64,000 nt of DNA from Pseudobutyrivibrio sp. MD2005 (GCF_000621865.1 NZ_KK211360.1:142890-206889); one strand, 5' to 3'; positions 36,726 to 45,288 are shown, counted from the stretch's first letter. Notes: generated by a model from the sequence alone, not told the origin. Numbers and translations: made by a program.

Positions 36726-36907
36726 AAGAGAAAAAATGCTTTTGACTCAAAACATATTTTGAATGCTGGAATGTCCTACGATATTGAGACTGCCTAGGTT
36801 TAAGAGAATGCTGTATTTATCAACATTCTTCATACTAAGTGAAATAATACCTAAAAATTGCTATAAATATTTGTGCAGTATTCGGCCGGAAGATTACTTC
36901 AAAACGT

Positions 36908-36937
36908 TTGACTTCTAATAGCATAAAGGTGTATTTT
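36908..36937 (+). promoter_or_regulatory. Promoter of the sugar ABC operon
   Basis: TTGACT (36908-36913), 18 bp, TATTTT (36932-36937). The first operator starts 13 bp after the -10. The rest of 36726-36907 shows no gene or clear structure. Confidence 0.65.
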
Positions 36938-36949
36938 AAGTATAGAAAA

Positions 36950-36967
36950 TATGGAACGGGTTCCATA
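36950..36967 (+). promoter_or_regulatory. LacI-family operator O1
   Basis: TATGGAAC-GG-GTTCCATA: perfect 8-bp arms. It covers the transcription start. Identical to O2 64 bp downstream. Confidence 0.85.
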
Positions 36968-36978
36968 GCATAAAATAG

Positions 36979-37004
36979 AACGCAGGACCGGGCTGCGTTT
37001 TTTA
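36979..37004 (+). terminator. Terminator/attenuator in the leader between the two operators
   Basis: AACGCAG (36979-36985) pairs with CTGCGTT (36993-36999), followed by T6. It lies downstream of the promoter and upstream of the first gene, so it would limit readthrough. Confidence 0.75.
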
Positions 37005-37013
37005 TTGAGGGGA

Positions 37014-37031
37014 TATGGAACGGGTTCCATA
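37014..37031 (+). promoter_or_regulatory. LacI-family operator O2
   Basis: An exact second copy of TATGGAAC-GG-GTTCCATA, 33 bp before the start codon of the binding-protein gene. Two identical sites 64 bp apart would allow repressor looping or roadblocking. Confidence 0.85.
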
Positions 37032-37063
37032 TATATGATTTGAAATTAGGAGGAGAGAGAAAA

Positions 37064-38419
37064 ATGAAAAGAAAAATGCTTTGCACAACACTTGCTATTA
37101 TGATGGCATCATCGCTTATTGCTTGTGGTTCTTCAAAGTCTTCAGATGACGCAGGAACAGAAGCTGCTGCAAACACACAGGGAGATATGGAGAATGCAGT
37201 AATTACAATTTGGTCTCCAAGTGATAAGGAGTCTATTGAAAATTGGTGGGCTGAGAAAATAGATGAATGGAACGCTGAGCATCCAGATATGCTTGCAGCT
37301 AGAGAGGCAATTGATCGTTCTGATTCATATGCTTATGACAATAAGATTGCAACTGCAGTTACATCAAATGACCTTCCTTCAATTTTCTTTGTTGATGGAC
37401 CACAGGTTTCATATTATGCAGCTAATGACATCATCGTTCCTATTACAGATTATTTTAGTGATGAGATTGACGATTTTGATCCTGCAACTCAGGCTCAGTG
37501 CACATATAATGGAGAATTATATGCAATCTCTGCAACACAGTCTGGTGTAGCTTTCTACTACAATAAGGATTTATTAAAGGAATGTGGTGTTGATACAGAT
37601 GACTTGGATTCAAGAACACTTGATAATCCTATCACATGGTCAGAAATGGCAGACATCGCTAAGAAATGTACAACAGATAGCTATGTAGGAACACACATTA
37701 TCATGGATCACGGCGAAGGTATTCCTTATGCACTTGAGCCAATGTATCTTTCAGCTGGAAAGGATTACATTTCAGAAGATGGTACAACAGCTGATGGCTA
37801 TGTAAATAGTGACGAAGCAGTTAAGACAACAGCATATCTTGCAGATTTAATTGCAAACGGATATGCAAATGTAGATCCAATTACAGATGAGTTTTTAAAT
37901 GGTGCATGTGCTACTGAATTAGGTGGTTCATGGGATGTTGCAACTCTTGAGGCAAACGCTGATTTTGATTGGGGTGTAACATATTATCCTGTTGCTGATG
38001 ATACTAAAAAGGCAGTTTCTCCTTGCGGTGACTGGTCAGCTGCAGTATCAAAGGATTGTGAGAACGTTGAGGCTACAGGTGAGTTCCTTAAGTGGTTAAT
38101 GAATACAGAAAATGTCGCTTCATATGCAGATGCTATCGCAAAGCCTGCAACACGTGCATCATCATATGATGAAGAGTGCATGGCAGCATACGCTGAAGGA
38201 CCAAGAGCATTATTCGTAGAGCAGCTTCAGAACACAGCAGCTCCACGTCCAAGAACTCCATCTTATGCAACATTCTCAACAGATTATGCAGAGGCAATGA
38301 CAAATATATTCTCTGACGCAGCTTCAACAAAGAGCGTTGATGAATCATACATCAAAGAGCAGCTTGATTCGGTAGCTGAAAGTTTTGCTGAGGATTACAA
38401 TACTTACTACGCAAAGTAG
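37064..38419 (+). CDS. Sugar ABC transporter substrate-binding lipoprotein
   Basis: About 451 residues. ATG 37064 with AGGAGG upstream gives a lipoprotein signal (KMLCTTLAIMMASSLIAC); an in-frame TTG at 37040 is rejected. The mature protein has the cluster-1 fold used for oligosaccharides (VITIWSPSDKESIENWWAEK, YAISATQSGVAFYYNKDLL, GACATELGGSWDVATLE). The downstream terminator before the permeases suggests the binding protein is made in excess. Controlled by the LacI-type operators upstream. Confidence 0.9.
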   Translation: MKRKMLCTTLAIMMASSLIACGSSKSSDDAGTEAAANTQGDMENAVITIWSPSDKESIENWWAEKIDEWNAEHPDMLAAREAIDRSDSYAYDNKIATAVTSNDLPSIFFVDGPQVSYYAANDIIVPITDYFSDEIDDFDPATQAQCTYNGELYAISATQSGVAFYYNKDLLKECGVDTDDLDSRTLDNPITWSEMADIAKKCTTDSYVGTHIIMDHGEGIPYALEPMYLSAGKDYISEDGTTADGYVNSDEAVKTTAYLADLIANGYANVDPITDEFLNGACATELGGSWDVATLEANADFDWGVTYYPVADDTKKAVSPCGDWSAAVSKDCENVEATGEFLKWLMNTENVASYADAIAKPATRASSYDEECMAAYAEGPRALFVEQLQNTAAPRPRTPSYATFSTDYAEAMTNIFSDAASTKSVDESYIKEQLDSVAESFAEDYNTYYAK

Positions 38420-38442
38420 TTCGTAATGGTAAAAACAATTAT

Positions 38443-38477
38443 AAAAGTCGCATCTATTATGGTGCGACTTTTATAAA
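38443..38477 (+). terminator. Intra-operon terminator between binding protein and permeases
   Basis: AAAGTCGCA and TGCGACTTT flank TCTATTATGG, followed by T-rich sequence. It would attenuate permease expression. Confidence 0.85.
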
Positions 38478-38530
38478 ATAAACTCACGTGAAAACGACTA
38501 GAGAATTACATAAAAATGGGAGCAATATCT

Positions 38531-39427
38531 ATGGCAAAAATTGAAAAACTGTCTGGAAGAAAAAGAGATGAACGTATTGCTGGATATGTTTTCGCGCTGC
38601 CTGCAGTAGGTTTACTGCTTGCTTTTCTTGCAGTACCAATAATATATACGATTTACTATTCAGTATTTCAATATCAGGTAATGAGACCAAACGATATTTT
38701 ATTCGTTGGACTTGAGAATTATAAGAAATTATTTTCAGATTCAGACTTCTGGATTTCATTAAAAAACACATTTTACTTCACAATTGTAGTTGTGCCTGTA
38801 CAGTGCACATTGGCATTGGTACTTGCAATGCTTGTATCAAAAAAATATAGGGGAGTTTCATTTTTTAGAACGATGTATTTCAGTCCACAGTTAACATCTA
38901 TGGTTGTTATATCTGTTCTTTGGACTGTTTTATATAATTCAAATCCTAATACAGGATTAATCAATGCTCTTTTAGCAAATTTAGGAATGGAGCCAATCAA
39001 CTTCCTGACTAATGAAAAAACAGCCATGAATTCAATCATTTTCATGTCTGCATGGCAGGGAGCTGGTTATCAGATGATGATTTTTTTGGCAGGCTTACAA
39101 GGCATTCCTAAAGATCAATATGAAGCTGCTTCGGTAGATGGTGCGACACCATGGCAACAGTTTTTGTTTGTTACACTTCCTAATCTAAAGGGAACAATTA
39201 AGTATGTCATTATGATTACCATGATTCAGGCCATGAAGTTGTTTACACAGCCTTATGTAATGACACAGGGTGGTCCTAGAAATTCAACAAAAACTATGGT
39301 GTATTACATCTATACACAGGGTTTCCAAAAAGGAAATTTTGGATATGCCTGCGCAGTTGCTGCTGTATTTTTCGTAATAGTTGTGGCTATGTCCCTATTC
39401 CTACAGAAAGTAACAGCAGACAAATGA
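38531..39427 (+). CDS. Sugar ABC transporter permease (MalF-like)
   Basis: About 298 residues with six membrane segments. The EAA motif is in YEAASVDGATPWQQFLFVTLPNL near the C-terminal third. ATG 38531 follows GGGAG by seven bases; ATG 38516 is less likely. It pairs with the next gene. No ATPase gene is present here; Firmicutes often share one MsmX-type ATPase among many sugar systems. Confidence 0.9.
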   Translation: MAKIEKLSGRKRDERIAGYVFALPAVGLLLAFLAVPIIYTIYYSVFQYQVMRPNDILFVGLENYKKLFSDSDFWISLKNTFYFTIVVVPVQCTLALVLAMLVSKKYRGVSFFRTMYFSPQLTSMVVISVLWTVLYNSNPNTGLINALLANLGMEPINFLTNEKTAMNSIIFMSAWQGAGYQMMIFLAGLQGIPKDQYEAASVDGATPWQQFLFVTLPNLKGTIKYVIMITMIQAMKLFTQPYVMTQGGPRNSTKTMVYYIYTQGFQKGNFGYACAVAAVFFVIVVAMSLFLQKVTADK

Positions 39428-39439
39428 AAGGAGTAGCTT

Positions 39440-40285
39440 ATGAAATCTTTAAAAGCGCAAAATGCTCTTCAAAAAATATTCTTTTATGCTGGTAATACAA
39501 TTATTGGAATTATTTTTGTGTCTCCACTAATCTGGATGATAGCTGCATCGCTGAAGCCGGAAGCAAAGATATTTGCAAATATGAATTCAATAAAGACTTT
39601 CATTCCTGAAGAGGCTAGTTTGGACAACTTTATTGAAGTTTTTAGAAGAGTAGATTTAGCTAATGTTTTTAAAAACACACTTACATATATTTTATTAATA
39701 CTGGTTCTAGATTTATTAATTAATTCAATCTGCGGATATGCACTTGCTAAATTCCGTTTTAGAGGAAGAAAACTAATACTTAGTTTTGTTGTAGCGCTTA
39801 TGGTTATGCCTATGGAGGCTATATTGCTTCCAATGTATATAGAAATGAGCCAATTAGACTGGGTAAATTCACTACCTGCACTAGTGGTTCCTTCAATTGC
39901 AAAATGCTTCTCAATCTATATGTTTTATAACTTTTTCAAAGACATACCAGATGATTTATTAGAGGCGGCATCAATTGATGGCAGCTCTCCAATAAGAACA
40001 TTTTTTAGCATTGTAATGCCTATTTCAAAGACAGTTTATGCTACAGTATTTATCCTTGATTTTGTAGCACATTGGAATGATTTCATGTGGCCATTCTTAG
40101 TAATGACAGGAAAAGATAAGCGTACAATTCAGCTTGCAGTTCAATCGTTCTTTGGAACACAGCCTGTTCATTATAGCGCTATTATGGCTTCCTTAGTTTT
40201 ATCTGCAATTCCAATGATTGTTATGTTTGTATTCATGCAGAAATACTATGTTGAAGGTATTGCTTCTTCAGGTATAAAAGGTTAA
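39440..40285 (+). CDS. Sugar ABC transporter permease (MalG-like)
   Basis: 281 residues, six membrane segments. EAA motif LLEAASIDGSSPIRTFFSIVMPIS, and the MalG-type C-terminus (MFVFMQKYYVEGIASSGIKG). AAAGGAG precedes ATG 39440, 12 bp after the MalF-like gene. Confidence 0.9.
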   Translation: MKSLKAQNALQKIFFYAGNTIIGIIFVSPLIWMIAASLKPEAKIFANMNSIKTFIPEEASLDNFIEVFRRVDLANVFKNTLTYILLILVLDLLINSICGYALAKFRFRGRKLILSFVVALMVMPMEAILLPMYIEMSQLDWVNSLPALVVPSIAKCFSIYMFYNFFKDIPDDLLEAASIDGSSPIRTFFSIVMPISKTVYATVFILDFVAHWNDFMWPFLVMTGKDKRTIQLAVQSFFGTQPVHYSAIMASLVLSAIPMIVMFVFMQKYYVEGIASSGIKG

Positions 40286-40299
40286 AAAACACAGTTTAA

Positions 40300-40321
40300 T
40301 AATCAATTATTTGCTTGATTA
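40300..40321 (+). promoter_or_regulatory. Small dyad before the LacI-family gene
   Basis: TAATCAA (40300-40306) and TTGATTA (40315-40321) form an inverted repeat. It could be a weak terminator or an operator; it does not resemble O1/O2. Confidence 0.35.
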
Positions 40322-40374
40322 ATCATCCAAAAACCTATATCGTAAACTATATCCACGAGAAAGGATAAGAACGT

Positions 40375-41358
40375 ATGGCGACAATTAGGGATGTAGCACA
40401 AAGGGCAGGCGTTGGAGTAGCGACAGTGTCTAGAGTGCTTAGTGAAAATGGATATGTAAAAGAGGAAACAAGGCAAAAGGTACTTGAGGCAATTCAGGAA
40501 TTAAACTATACCCCAAATGAGATTGCAAGAAATTTGTACTATAAAAGAACGGGGATTGTTGCTGTAATTATCCCTCAAATTTCCCATCCATTTTTCGCAG
40601 AATTTGTAGATAAAGTGGTTGTAGAACTATTTTCGTATAATTATAAAGCTATGATTTGCAATACATGGTCAGATGGCAGCTATGAACTTCAGTATTTTGA
40701 TATGCTGAAACGCAACATGGTGGACGGCATCATATGTGGAACTCATTCTATTACCAATGAAGAGTACTTCAATATTGATAGGCCGATTGTGGCTTTAGAT
40801 CACACATTTGGTAAAGCTATACCGTGCGTTTCAGTTAATCATAAAGAAGGTGGCCGTCTAGCCGCTATGGAGCTTATTGAGGCTGGTTGCAAAAACGTGT
40901 TGCAGTTTAGAGGCTCTTCGAAAACCGGTTCTCCAGCTTTGCTTAGACATGATGTATTTGAACAAATAATAAAGGAACATGGCATTGGCTACCATGAAAT
41001 ATTAACAGACATAAACGATGTGTCTGAAGCATCTGCTGATAAAGCTACTTATGAATTTATAAATAATTATTCAGATGTAGATGGTATATTTGGCACAGAC
41101 ATTATAGTTATGTCGGCCATGAAAAGGGCTCACGAAAAAGGAATAGATATTCCGGGTCAATTAAAAGTGGTAGGTTATGATGGAACAGAGATGAGCAGGC
41201 TTGCCTCCCCAGGACTTACTACCATTTGCCAACCGATTGGTGATTTGGCCAAAGAATCAGTCAAAATTATGATGGACCTTATTAACGGTAAAGACGTAGA
41301 TACTAACGAGGTGCATTTATCAGTTAGTTTACATAGAGATAAATCTACGGCGCATTAA
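40375..41358 (+). CDS. LacI family transcriptional regulator
   Basis: 327 residues. The HTH is ATIRDVAQRAGVGVATVSRVL, then YTPNEIARNL with the hinge region; the rest is a sugar-binding periplasmic-type domain (GIVAVIIPQISHPFFAEFVD, VDGIFGTDIIVMSAMKRAHE, KVVGYDGTEMSRLASPGLTT). The adjacent O1/O2 palindromes are its probable targets, with derepression by the transported sugar. A glycoside hydrolase gene, often linked, is not visible here. Confidence 0.9.
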   Translation: MATIRDVAQRAGVGVATVSRVLSENGYVKEETRQKVLEAIQELNYTPNEIARNLYYKRTGIVAVIIPQISHPFFAEFVDKVVVELFSYNYKAMICNTWSDGSYELQYFDMLKRNMVDGIICGTHSITNEEYFNIDRPIVALDHTFGKAIPCVSVNHKEGGRLAAMELIEAGCKNVLQFRGSSKTGSPALLRHDVFEQIIKEHGIGYHEILTDINDVSEASADKATYEFINNYSDVDGIFGTDIIVMSAMKRAHEKGIDIPGQLKVVGYDGTEMSRLASPGLTTICQPIGDLAKESVKIMMDLINGKDVDTNEVHLSVSLHRDKSTAH

Positions 41359-41402
41359 TATTGTTTATATGACTTTTTCTTCATCCTTCATATTCTTATA
41401 TA

Positions 41403-41447
41403 GAAGAGGTTTTGAATTCATTTTAGAATTCGGACCTCTTCATTTTT
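41403..41447 (+). terminator. Terminator after the LacI gene
   Basis: GAAGAGGT (41403-41410) pairs with ACCTCTTC (41434-41441), with an inner GAATTC pairing, followed by T6. Confidence 0.88.
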
Positions 41448-41526
41448 TATTGCTATGAATTAGCACTAGTTTTAAAATGAAAACATGATATGGAATTAGG
41501 GGATATTGAGTAAAGGAGGAGGCGGT

Positions 41527-42807
41527 ATGAAGCATAGTATCGATACTTATAGGCTATACGCAGATGAAAGTGTTATTACATTTTCTGTCAGAATTAAGGT
41601 CACCATGAAAGATGAGGTGGATATTAATATTCTAAGACATGCGGTTAATGTTGCAATTAAGAGATACCCATATTTTGCTGTGAAGGTTGTGCTTGGCGAA
41701 GATGGTGGTTATGATTTTGAGCCTAATAATCTAGATGTAGTTGTCATGCCAACACCTAAAAAGCTTCCGCCTCTTGGAAGTGAAGAAGTGAATCTGCATC
41801 TATTGTATGTGGATTGTGATGGGAAAAATATTAATTTTAATATTAGTCATTCTATGTGCGGTGGAAGAGGTATTCTACCTTGGGTAATGACAAATGTATA
41901 TCAGTATGTAGTAGAAAAATATGGAGTTACTCCAAATGTGCCTGGAATTAGAAAGCCAGATAGTCCTTTGCTGCCAGGGGAAGCTGATGAGCCTAGCTTA
42001 GAGACAATCCCTGATGAGGAGCCTATTTATGAATATAAGAGTAAAAATCCGGTTGTAATGCTGATTGATTATCTCAATGGTTTATATAATCCTTTAAAAA
42101 GAAATCCTAATTATTATTTCTTTACATTTAATCAAAAGGACATTATGAATTTTGCAAAAGATAATGATTCAAGCGTGGCAGCATTTTTCTTAGTTGCCTT
42201 AGCAAAGGCTCTTCATACATTACTTCCAGAAAAATATGAGGTGATTGGCGGTGAAATAGCTCATAATCCATCGGCGGATATCGGAATGCCTAACACACAT
42301 TGTGATCTTTTGTCGCATATTCACATTGATTATAAAAGGGATTATTTTAACTATGATATTGATAAACTTGGTACACTTACCAGAAGCCAGATAATTCTTC
42401 AGGCTGATCCTTCAGTTAGCGCTTACGAGCTAAAAAAGCGTCTAATGCTAATAGAAGAAGTCGATAAAATTGATGGTCTCAAAAATAAGCGCTCGTTCTA
42501 TCAGAAAAATGATCCAAGTAGGGGCAAGGATGCTAAGCATGGAACGTTTATTGTAAATTATACAGGTAAGATGGATTGGGGTGATGTGGCAGACTATGTA
42601 GAAAGCTATGGAGCATTAGTAGATGGTCATCTGCTTCTGGAAGTTACATCTATGGCGGATAAAATATTTGTTACATTCATGCAACTCATCAAAGAAAGCA
42701 AGTATGTAAATGCATTTTGTAAAGTAATGGATGACCTGGGAATTGAATATAAGATAGAAGGGCCATACAAAAACAATAGGCCAAAGCATCAGGTGCCACA
42801 AAAATAG
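41527..42807 (+). CDS. Condensation/acyltransferase-like protein
   Basis: About 426 residues, cytoplasmic. The N-terminal TYRLYADESVITFSVRIKV and HAVNVAIKRYPYFAVKVV, followed by INFNISHSMCGGRGILPWVM, resemble the condensation-domain/alcohol-acyltransferase fold, in which the His of HxxxxGxG is catalytic. The usual second His (HHxxxDG) is not seen. GGAGG supports ATG 41527 over TTG 41506. No NRPS genes are nearby. A CoA-dependent acyltransferase is the best guess. Confidence 0.6.
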   Translation: MKHSIDTYRLYADESVITFSVRIKVTMKDEVDINILRHAVNVAIKRYPYFAVKVVLGEDGGYDFEPNNLDVVVMPTPKKLPPLGSEEVNLHLLYVDCDGKNINFNISHSMCGGRGILPWVMTNVYQYVVEKYGVTPNVPGIRKPDSPLLPGEADEPSLETIPDEEPIYEYKSKNPVVMLIDYLNGLYNPLKRNPNYYFFTFNQKDIMNFAKDNDSSVAAFFLVALAKALHTLLPEKYEVIGGEIAHNPSADIGMPNTHCDLLSHIHIDYKRDYFNYDIDKLGTLTRSQIILQADPSVSAYELKKRLMLIEEVDKIDGLKNKRSFYQKNDPSRGKDAKHGTFIVNYTGKMDWGDVADYVESYGALVDGHLLLEVTSMADKIFVTFMQLIKESKYVNAFCKVMDDLGIEYKIEGPYKNNRPKHQVPQK

Positions 42808-42900
42808 CTTGAGGCTTTTTATTAGCTGAAATAGTATTAACAAAATTGGGAGAAATGTATGAAAAAGCTTTTTAAAGGTATTTTATAAGATTTGTGTTTT

Positions 42901-43162
42901 TACGGTAATAGTATTTGAATTGTTTTAATTGTACCGTAGTATTATTTGATGGTTGAGAGACATTTACGGTAAATGTGTTGATGTTTACGCTGTAATACCG
43001 TAGAAATCATATAGAAAATGGAATGTGTAGATTTAATTGAGTTAAATTGAAGAAATATCTTACGGAATAGAATCATTAATTAGGCATAGAATTCCGTAAA
43101 ATGAGCTATATTAAGATTTTTAACTACGGTATGAAACGCATAAAAGATGAATTTGTTCCGTA
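42901..43162. repeat. Array B: eight TACGGNA motifs forming four 38-bp dyads
   Basis: The 480-bp gap 42808-43288 has no gene up to the zinc-ribbon fragment. It holds TACGG at 42901, 42965, 43061 and 43125, and CCGTA at 42934, 42998, 43094 and 43158. They pair as TACGG...CCGTA dyads of exactly 38 bp. Dyad starts are 64, 96 and 64 bp apart, giving perfect symmetry about 43031.5. Every copy extends to TACGGWA on its strand. Spacers are unrelated to each other and to array C. Confidence 0.9.
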
Positions 43163-43288
43163 AAAGAAGAAATTTAATGACAAATACAGGGGGCACAAAT
43201 GTGACTATCATACAACCATAAAAACTGATAGAATTACAGTAGACGGCCATTACTAGAAAATGGGCTATTTTTAAAACCAGTTTATGGA

Positions 43289-43387
43289 TTGGGAAAGGCT
43301 AAGGGCTTCTTCAAACACAGCAATAACTGTGGCTATGAGACATCAGAAGACTTTGATTTTTGCCCTAAGTGTGGAAGGAGGTTTTGA
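43289..43387 (+). pseudogene. Zinc-ribbon fragment or mini-ORF
   Basis: The frame reads GKAKGFFKHSNNCGYETSED, then FDFCPKCGRRF and a stop; the same frame is open back to a TAG near 43236. Two CxxC-like half-sites (NCGY and CPKCG) form a zinc ribbon of the type found at the end of small zinc-ribbon proteins. TTG 43289 is the only plausible start and lacks a ribosome site, so it may be the relic of a longer gene. Its stop lies one base before the next ATG, and its last codons contain that gene's ribosome site. Confidence 0.45.
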
Positions 43388-43388
43388 A

Positions 43389-43601
43389 ATGGATGTTAAG
43401 GATATTATTACTAAGGTAGCAGGTAACAAGGATCTTTTAGACAAGCTTAAGTCGGCAGATGTTAATCAGGCAAAAGACCTTTTAAATAAGGCCGGTGTAA
43501 AAGTTGACGAGGCTGATGTCAAGAAGGTTAAAGATGCATTAGCCGACGGAAAAATTGATATGAAAGAGATTAAAGATATTGCCGGAGGCCTATTTAAGTA
43601 A
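43389..43601 (+). CDS. Hypothetical 70-residue helical protein
   Basis: MDVKDIITKVAGNKDLLDKL followed by two amphipathic helices (VNQAKDLLNKAGVKVDEADV, KIDMKEIKDIAGGLFK). It is lysine/aspartate-rich, with no Cys and no membrane segment. AAGGAGG at 43375-43381 supports ATG 43389. I do not recognise a family; helix-bundle or EF-hand-like packing is possible but not shown. Confidence 0.6.
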   Translation: MDVKDIITKVAGNKDLLDKLKSADVNQAKDLLNKAGVKVDEADVKKVKDALADGKIDMKEIKDIAGGLFK

Positions 43602-43630
43602 GCTAGTATTTAGAAAAGGAGCGTAATGTC

Positions 43631-43972
43631 ATGCCATTTATTGATTCAAAAATTACAGTACCAGTTACTTCAGAATTGAAGGAAGAAATCAAATCAGAAT
43701 TAGGAAAGCTCATAACTACTTTAGGTAAAAGTGAAACTTATCTAATGGTCGGAATTGAAGATGCTTATGACCTATGGCTTGGTGGTAAGAAGCTTGATAA
43801 AGGCGCTTATGTTTCTGTAAGTCTATATGGAAATGCACCAGCAGAATCATACGATAAACTCACAGGCCAAATCTGTAGTTTGTTTGAGGAAAAGCTTGGA
43901 ATTCCAGGTAATGCCGTATATGTAACCTATCACCCTGTAAATGACTGGGGCTGGAATGGAAGTAACTTTTAA
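43631..43972 (+). CDS. MIF-like phenylpyruvate tautomerase
   Basis: 113 residues. The start MPFIDSKITVPVT places Pro2 as the catalytic base, the hallmark of the macrophage migration inhibitory factor/tautomerase superfamily. SETYLMVGIEDAYDLWLGG and YVTYHPVNDWGWNGSNF match the bacterial MIF branch. It should interconvert keto and enol forms of phenylpyruvate-like compounds; the physiological role in bacteria is unclear. The stop overlaps the next start (TAATG). Confidence 0.85.
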   Translation: MPFIDSKITVPVTSELKEEIKSELGKLITTLGKSETYLMVGIEDAYDLWLGGKKLDKGAYVSVSLYGNAPAESYDKLTGQICSLFEEKLGIPGNAVYVTYHPVNDWGWNGSNF

Positions 43973-44367
43973 TGAATAGAGAAGAGTGGTTTGCTCAGCT
44001 GTTTACAAGGCTGGGCAATTCTAAATTTAGAACAAGTTTTAAATTAAAGCAAAAAGATATAGACTATATACATGAGAAGGGGCTAGATACTATAAGAGAT
44101 CACGCTGCAGATTTCATTGCTAAAAGAGAAGCTCCTGCTGTTATCCCTAATGATGGCAAGCAAACTCCTACAAAGGGCCATCCTGTATTCGTTGCTCAAC
44201 ATGCAACAGCTACCTGTTGTAGAGAGTGCATTAGAAAATGGCACAAAATGCAGCCTGGCAAGGAACTAAGCCAAATTCAGCAAGATTATTTAGTTGATGT
44301 AATCATGACATGGATTGAGAAAGAGTTAGAAGCCAATGGGGAGACGAAAGAAGAAAAGAAATCTTAA
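43972..44367 (+). CDS. DUF4186 domain protein
   Basis: 131 residues. LFTRLGNSKFRTSFKLKQKD, DHAADFIAKREAPAVIPNDGKQ and HPVFVAQHATATCCRECIRKWHKM are the DUF4186 blocks; the CCxxC and His residues suggest metal binding. Function unknown. It overlaps the HNH gene by 32 bases and is coupled to the MIF gene. Confidence 0.82.
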   Translation: MNREEWFAQLFTRLGNSKFRTSFKLKQKDIDYIHEKGLDTIRDHAADFIAKREAPAVIPNDGKQTPTKGHPVFVAQHATATCCRECIRKWHKMQPGKELSQIQQDYLVDVIMTWIEKELEANGETKEEKKS

Positions 44368-44611
44368 ATCAGAAGTTTGGAAGAAGTCTAATGGCCTGTG
44401 TGCCAAATGTGGTAAAGCAGTGCCTATTGATAAACAAACAATAGACCATTTCATTCCTAAATATCATGGTGGAACTGATGACTTTAGAAATCTTATTCCA
44501 CTTTGCAAAGCCTGTAACAGAGCAAAAGGCTCTAGACTTATGTCCGTAGAAGATTGCTGTAAATATCTAGGCAAAGAATACATAGATGAACTTATAAAAT
44601 ATTCAAGATAA
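44336..44611 (+). CDS. HNH endonuclease domain protein
   Basis: 91 residues. GLCAKCGKAVP, IDHFIPKYHGGTDDFRNLIPLC and CKACNRAKGSR form a complete HNH nuclease with its CxxC...CxxC structural zinc. It is small enough to be mostly the catalytic domain. The basic N-terminus (GRRKKKRNLKSEVWKK) may bind DNA. The 32-base overlap with DUF4186 implies coupled translation and a functional link. Confidence 0.85.
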   Translation: MGRRKKKRNLKSEVWKKSNGLCAKCGKAVPIDKQTIDHFIPKYHGGTDDFRNLIPLCKACNRAKGSRLMSVEDCCKYLGKEYIDELIKYSR

Positions 44612-44622
44612 TGGGAGGTTAT

Positions 44623-44793
44623 ATGGAAACCTGGTTTTACGTAGTAGAAAGTATTGATGGCGATTATGCCAATTTAAAGAGAACTGATATTGACACAGAT
44701 GAGCTCAAATTAGTAGCTCGTGCCTTGCTACCTGCAGATATAGAAGAGGGTAGTAATTTGAAATATGAACTGATGCAATATTTTCTAATCTAG
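44623..44793 (+). CDS. Small DUF3006-like protein
   Basis: 56 residues: WFYVVESIDGDYANLKRTD, then ARALLPADIEEGSNLKYEL. The IEGDYA-L-E / LP-eikEGd layout resembles DUF3006, a short family of unknown role. GGGAGG at 44612-44617 points to ATG 44623 rather than 44611. Confidence 0.6.
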   Translation: METWFYVVESIDGDYANLKRTDIDTDELKLVARALLPADIEEGSNLKYELMQYFLI

Positions 44794-44806
44794 GGGAGGA
44801 TAGCAA

Positions 44807-45265
44807 ATGAGCAGATTAAAAACACTTCGTGAATACGTAGATAAAGAACTAAATCTTTTGGAAGAAGAGAAGCGCACCAGTGCTACAGCACATCTTTATG
44901 GTGTATCTCTTGCAGCCACAATTCTAGCAAAGAAACGTGGGCTTAATGAAGAACTTGCAGCAATGGCAGCAATGCTTCACGATATGCATGCATATAAGAG
45001 TGGCTCATATGATGATCACGCACATTTAGGCGCTGATTTAGCTAGAAAGATTCTTGATGAATTAGCTATAACTTCTGCAGAAGAAACAGATACCATTTGC
45101 TCTGCAATATATCATCATGATGACAAACTAGTAATTGATTCCCCTATGGATGAACTTCTTAAGGATGCCGATGTAATAGACCATTGTTTTAAAGATTCAT
45201 CTAAGCCTATCAAAGAAAAAGAGCAAAAGCGATATGAAAACCTTTGTAAAGAGTTCGGTTTGTAG
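44807..45265 (+). CDS. HD domain phosphohydrolase
   Basis: 152 residues. SATAHLYGVSLAATILAKKRG, AAMLHDMHAYK with the HD pair near residue 61, AIYHHDD and LLKDADVIDHCF provide the metal ligands of an HD-type phosphohydrolase. It is a single domain of the short uncharacterised HD type. The substrate is unknown. Confidence 0.82.
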   Translation: MSRLKTLREYVDKELNLLEEEKRTSATAHLYGVSLAATILAKKRGLNEELAAMAAMLHDMHAYKSGSYDDHAHLGADLARKILDELAITSAEETDTICSAIYHHDDKLVIDSPMDELLKDADVIDHCFKDSSKPIKEKEQKRYENLCKEFGL

Positions 45266-45288
45266 AAATGATATTTGGGAGGTCTAAC

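Noticed and set aside
37040-37063. TTG 37040 as start of the sugar-binding protein
   Set aside because: It would precede AGGAGG and spoil the lipoprotein signal; ATG 37064 fits both.
42901-43162. Array B as a chain of RNA hairpins
   Set aside because: Arms are only 7-8 bp with about 24-base loops, and arm differences in dyad four (and most of array C) are not compensated.
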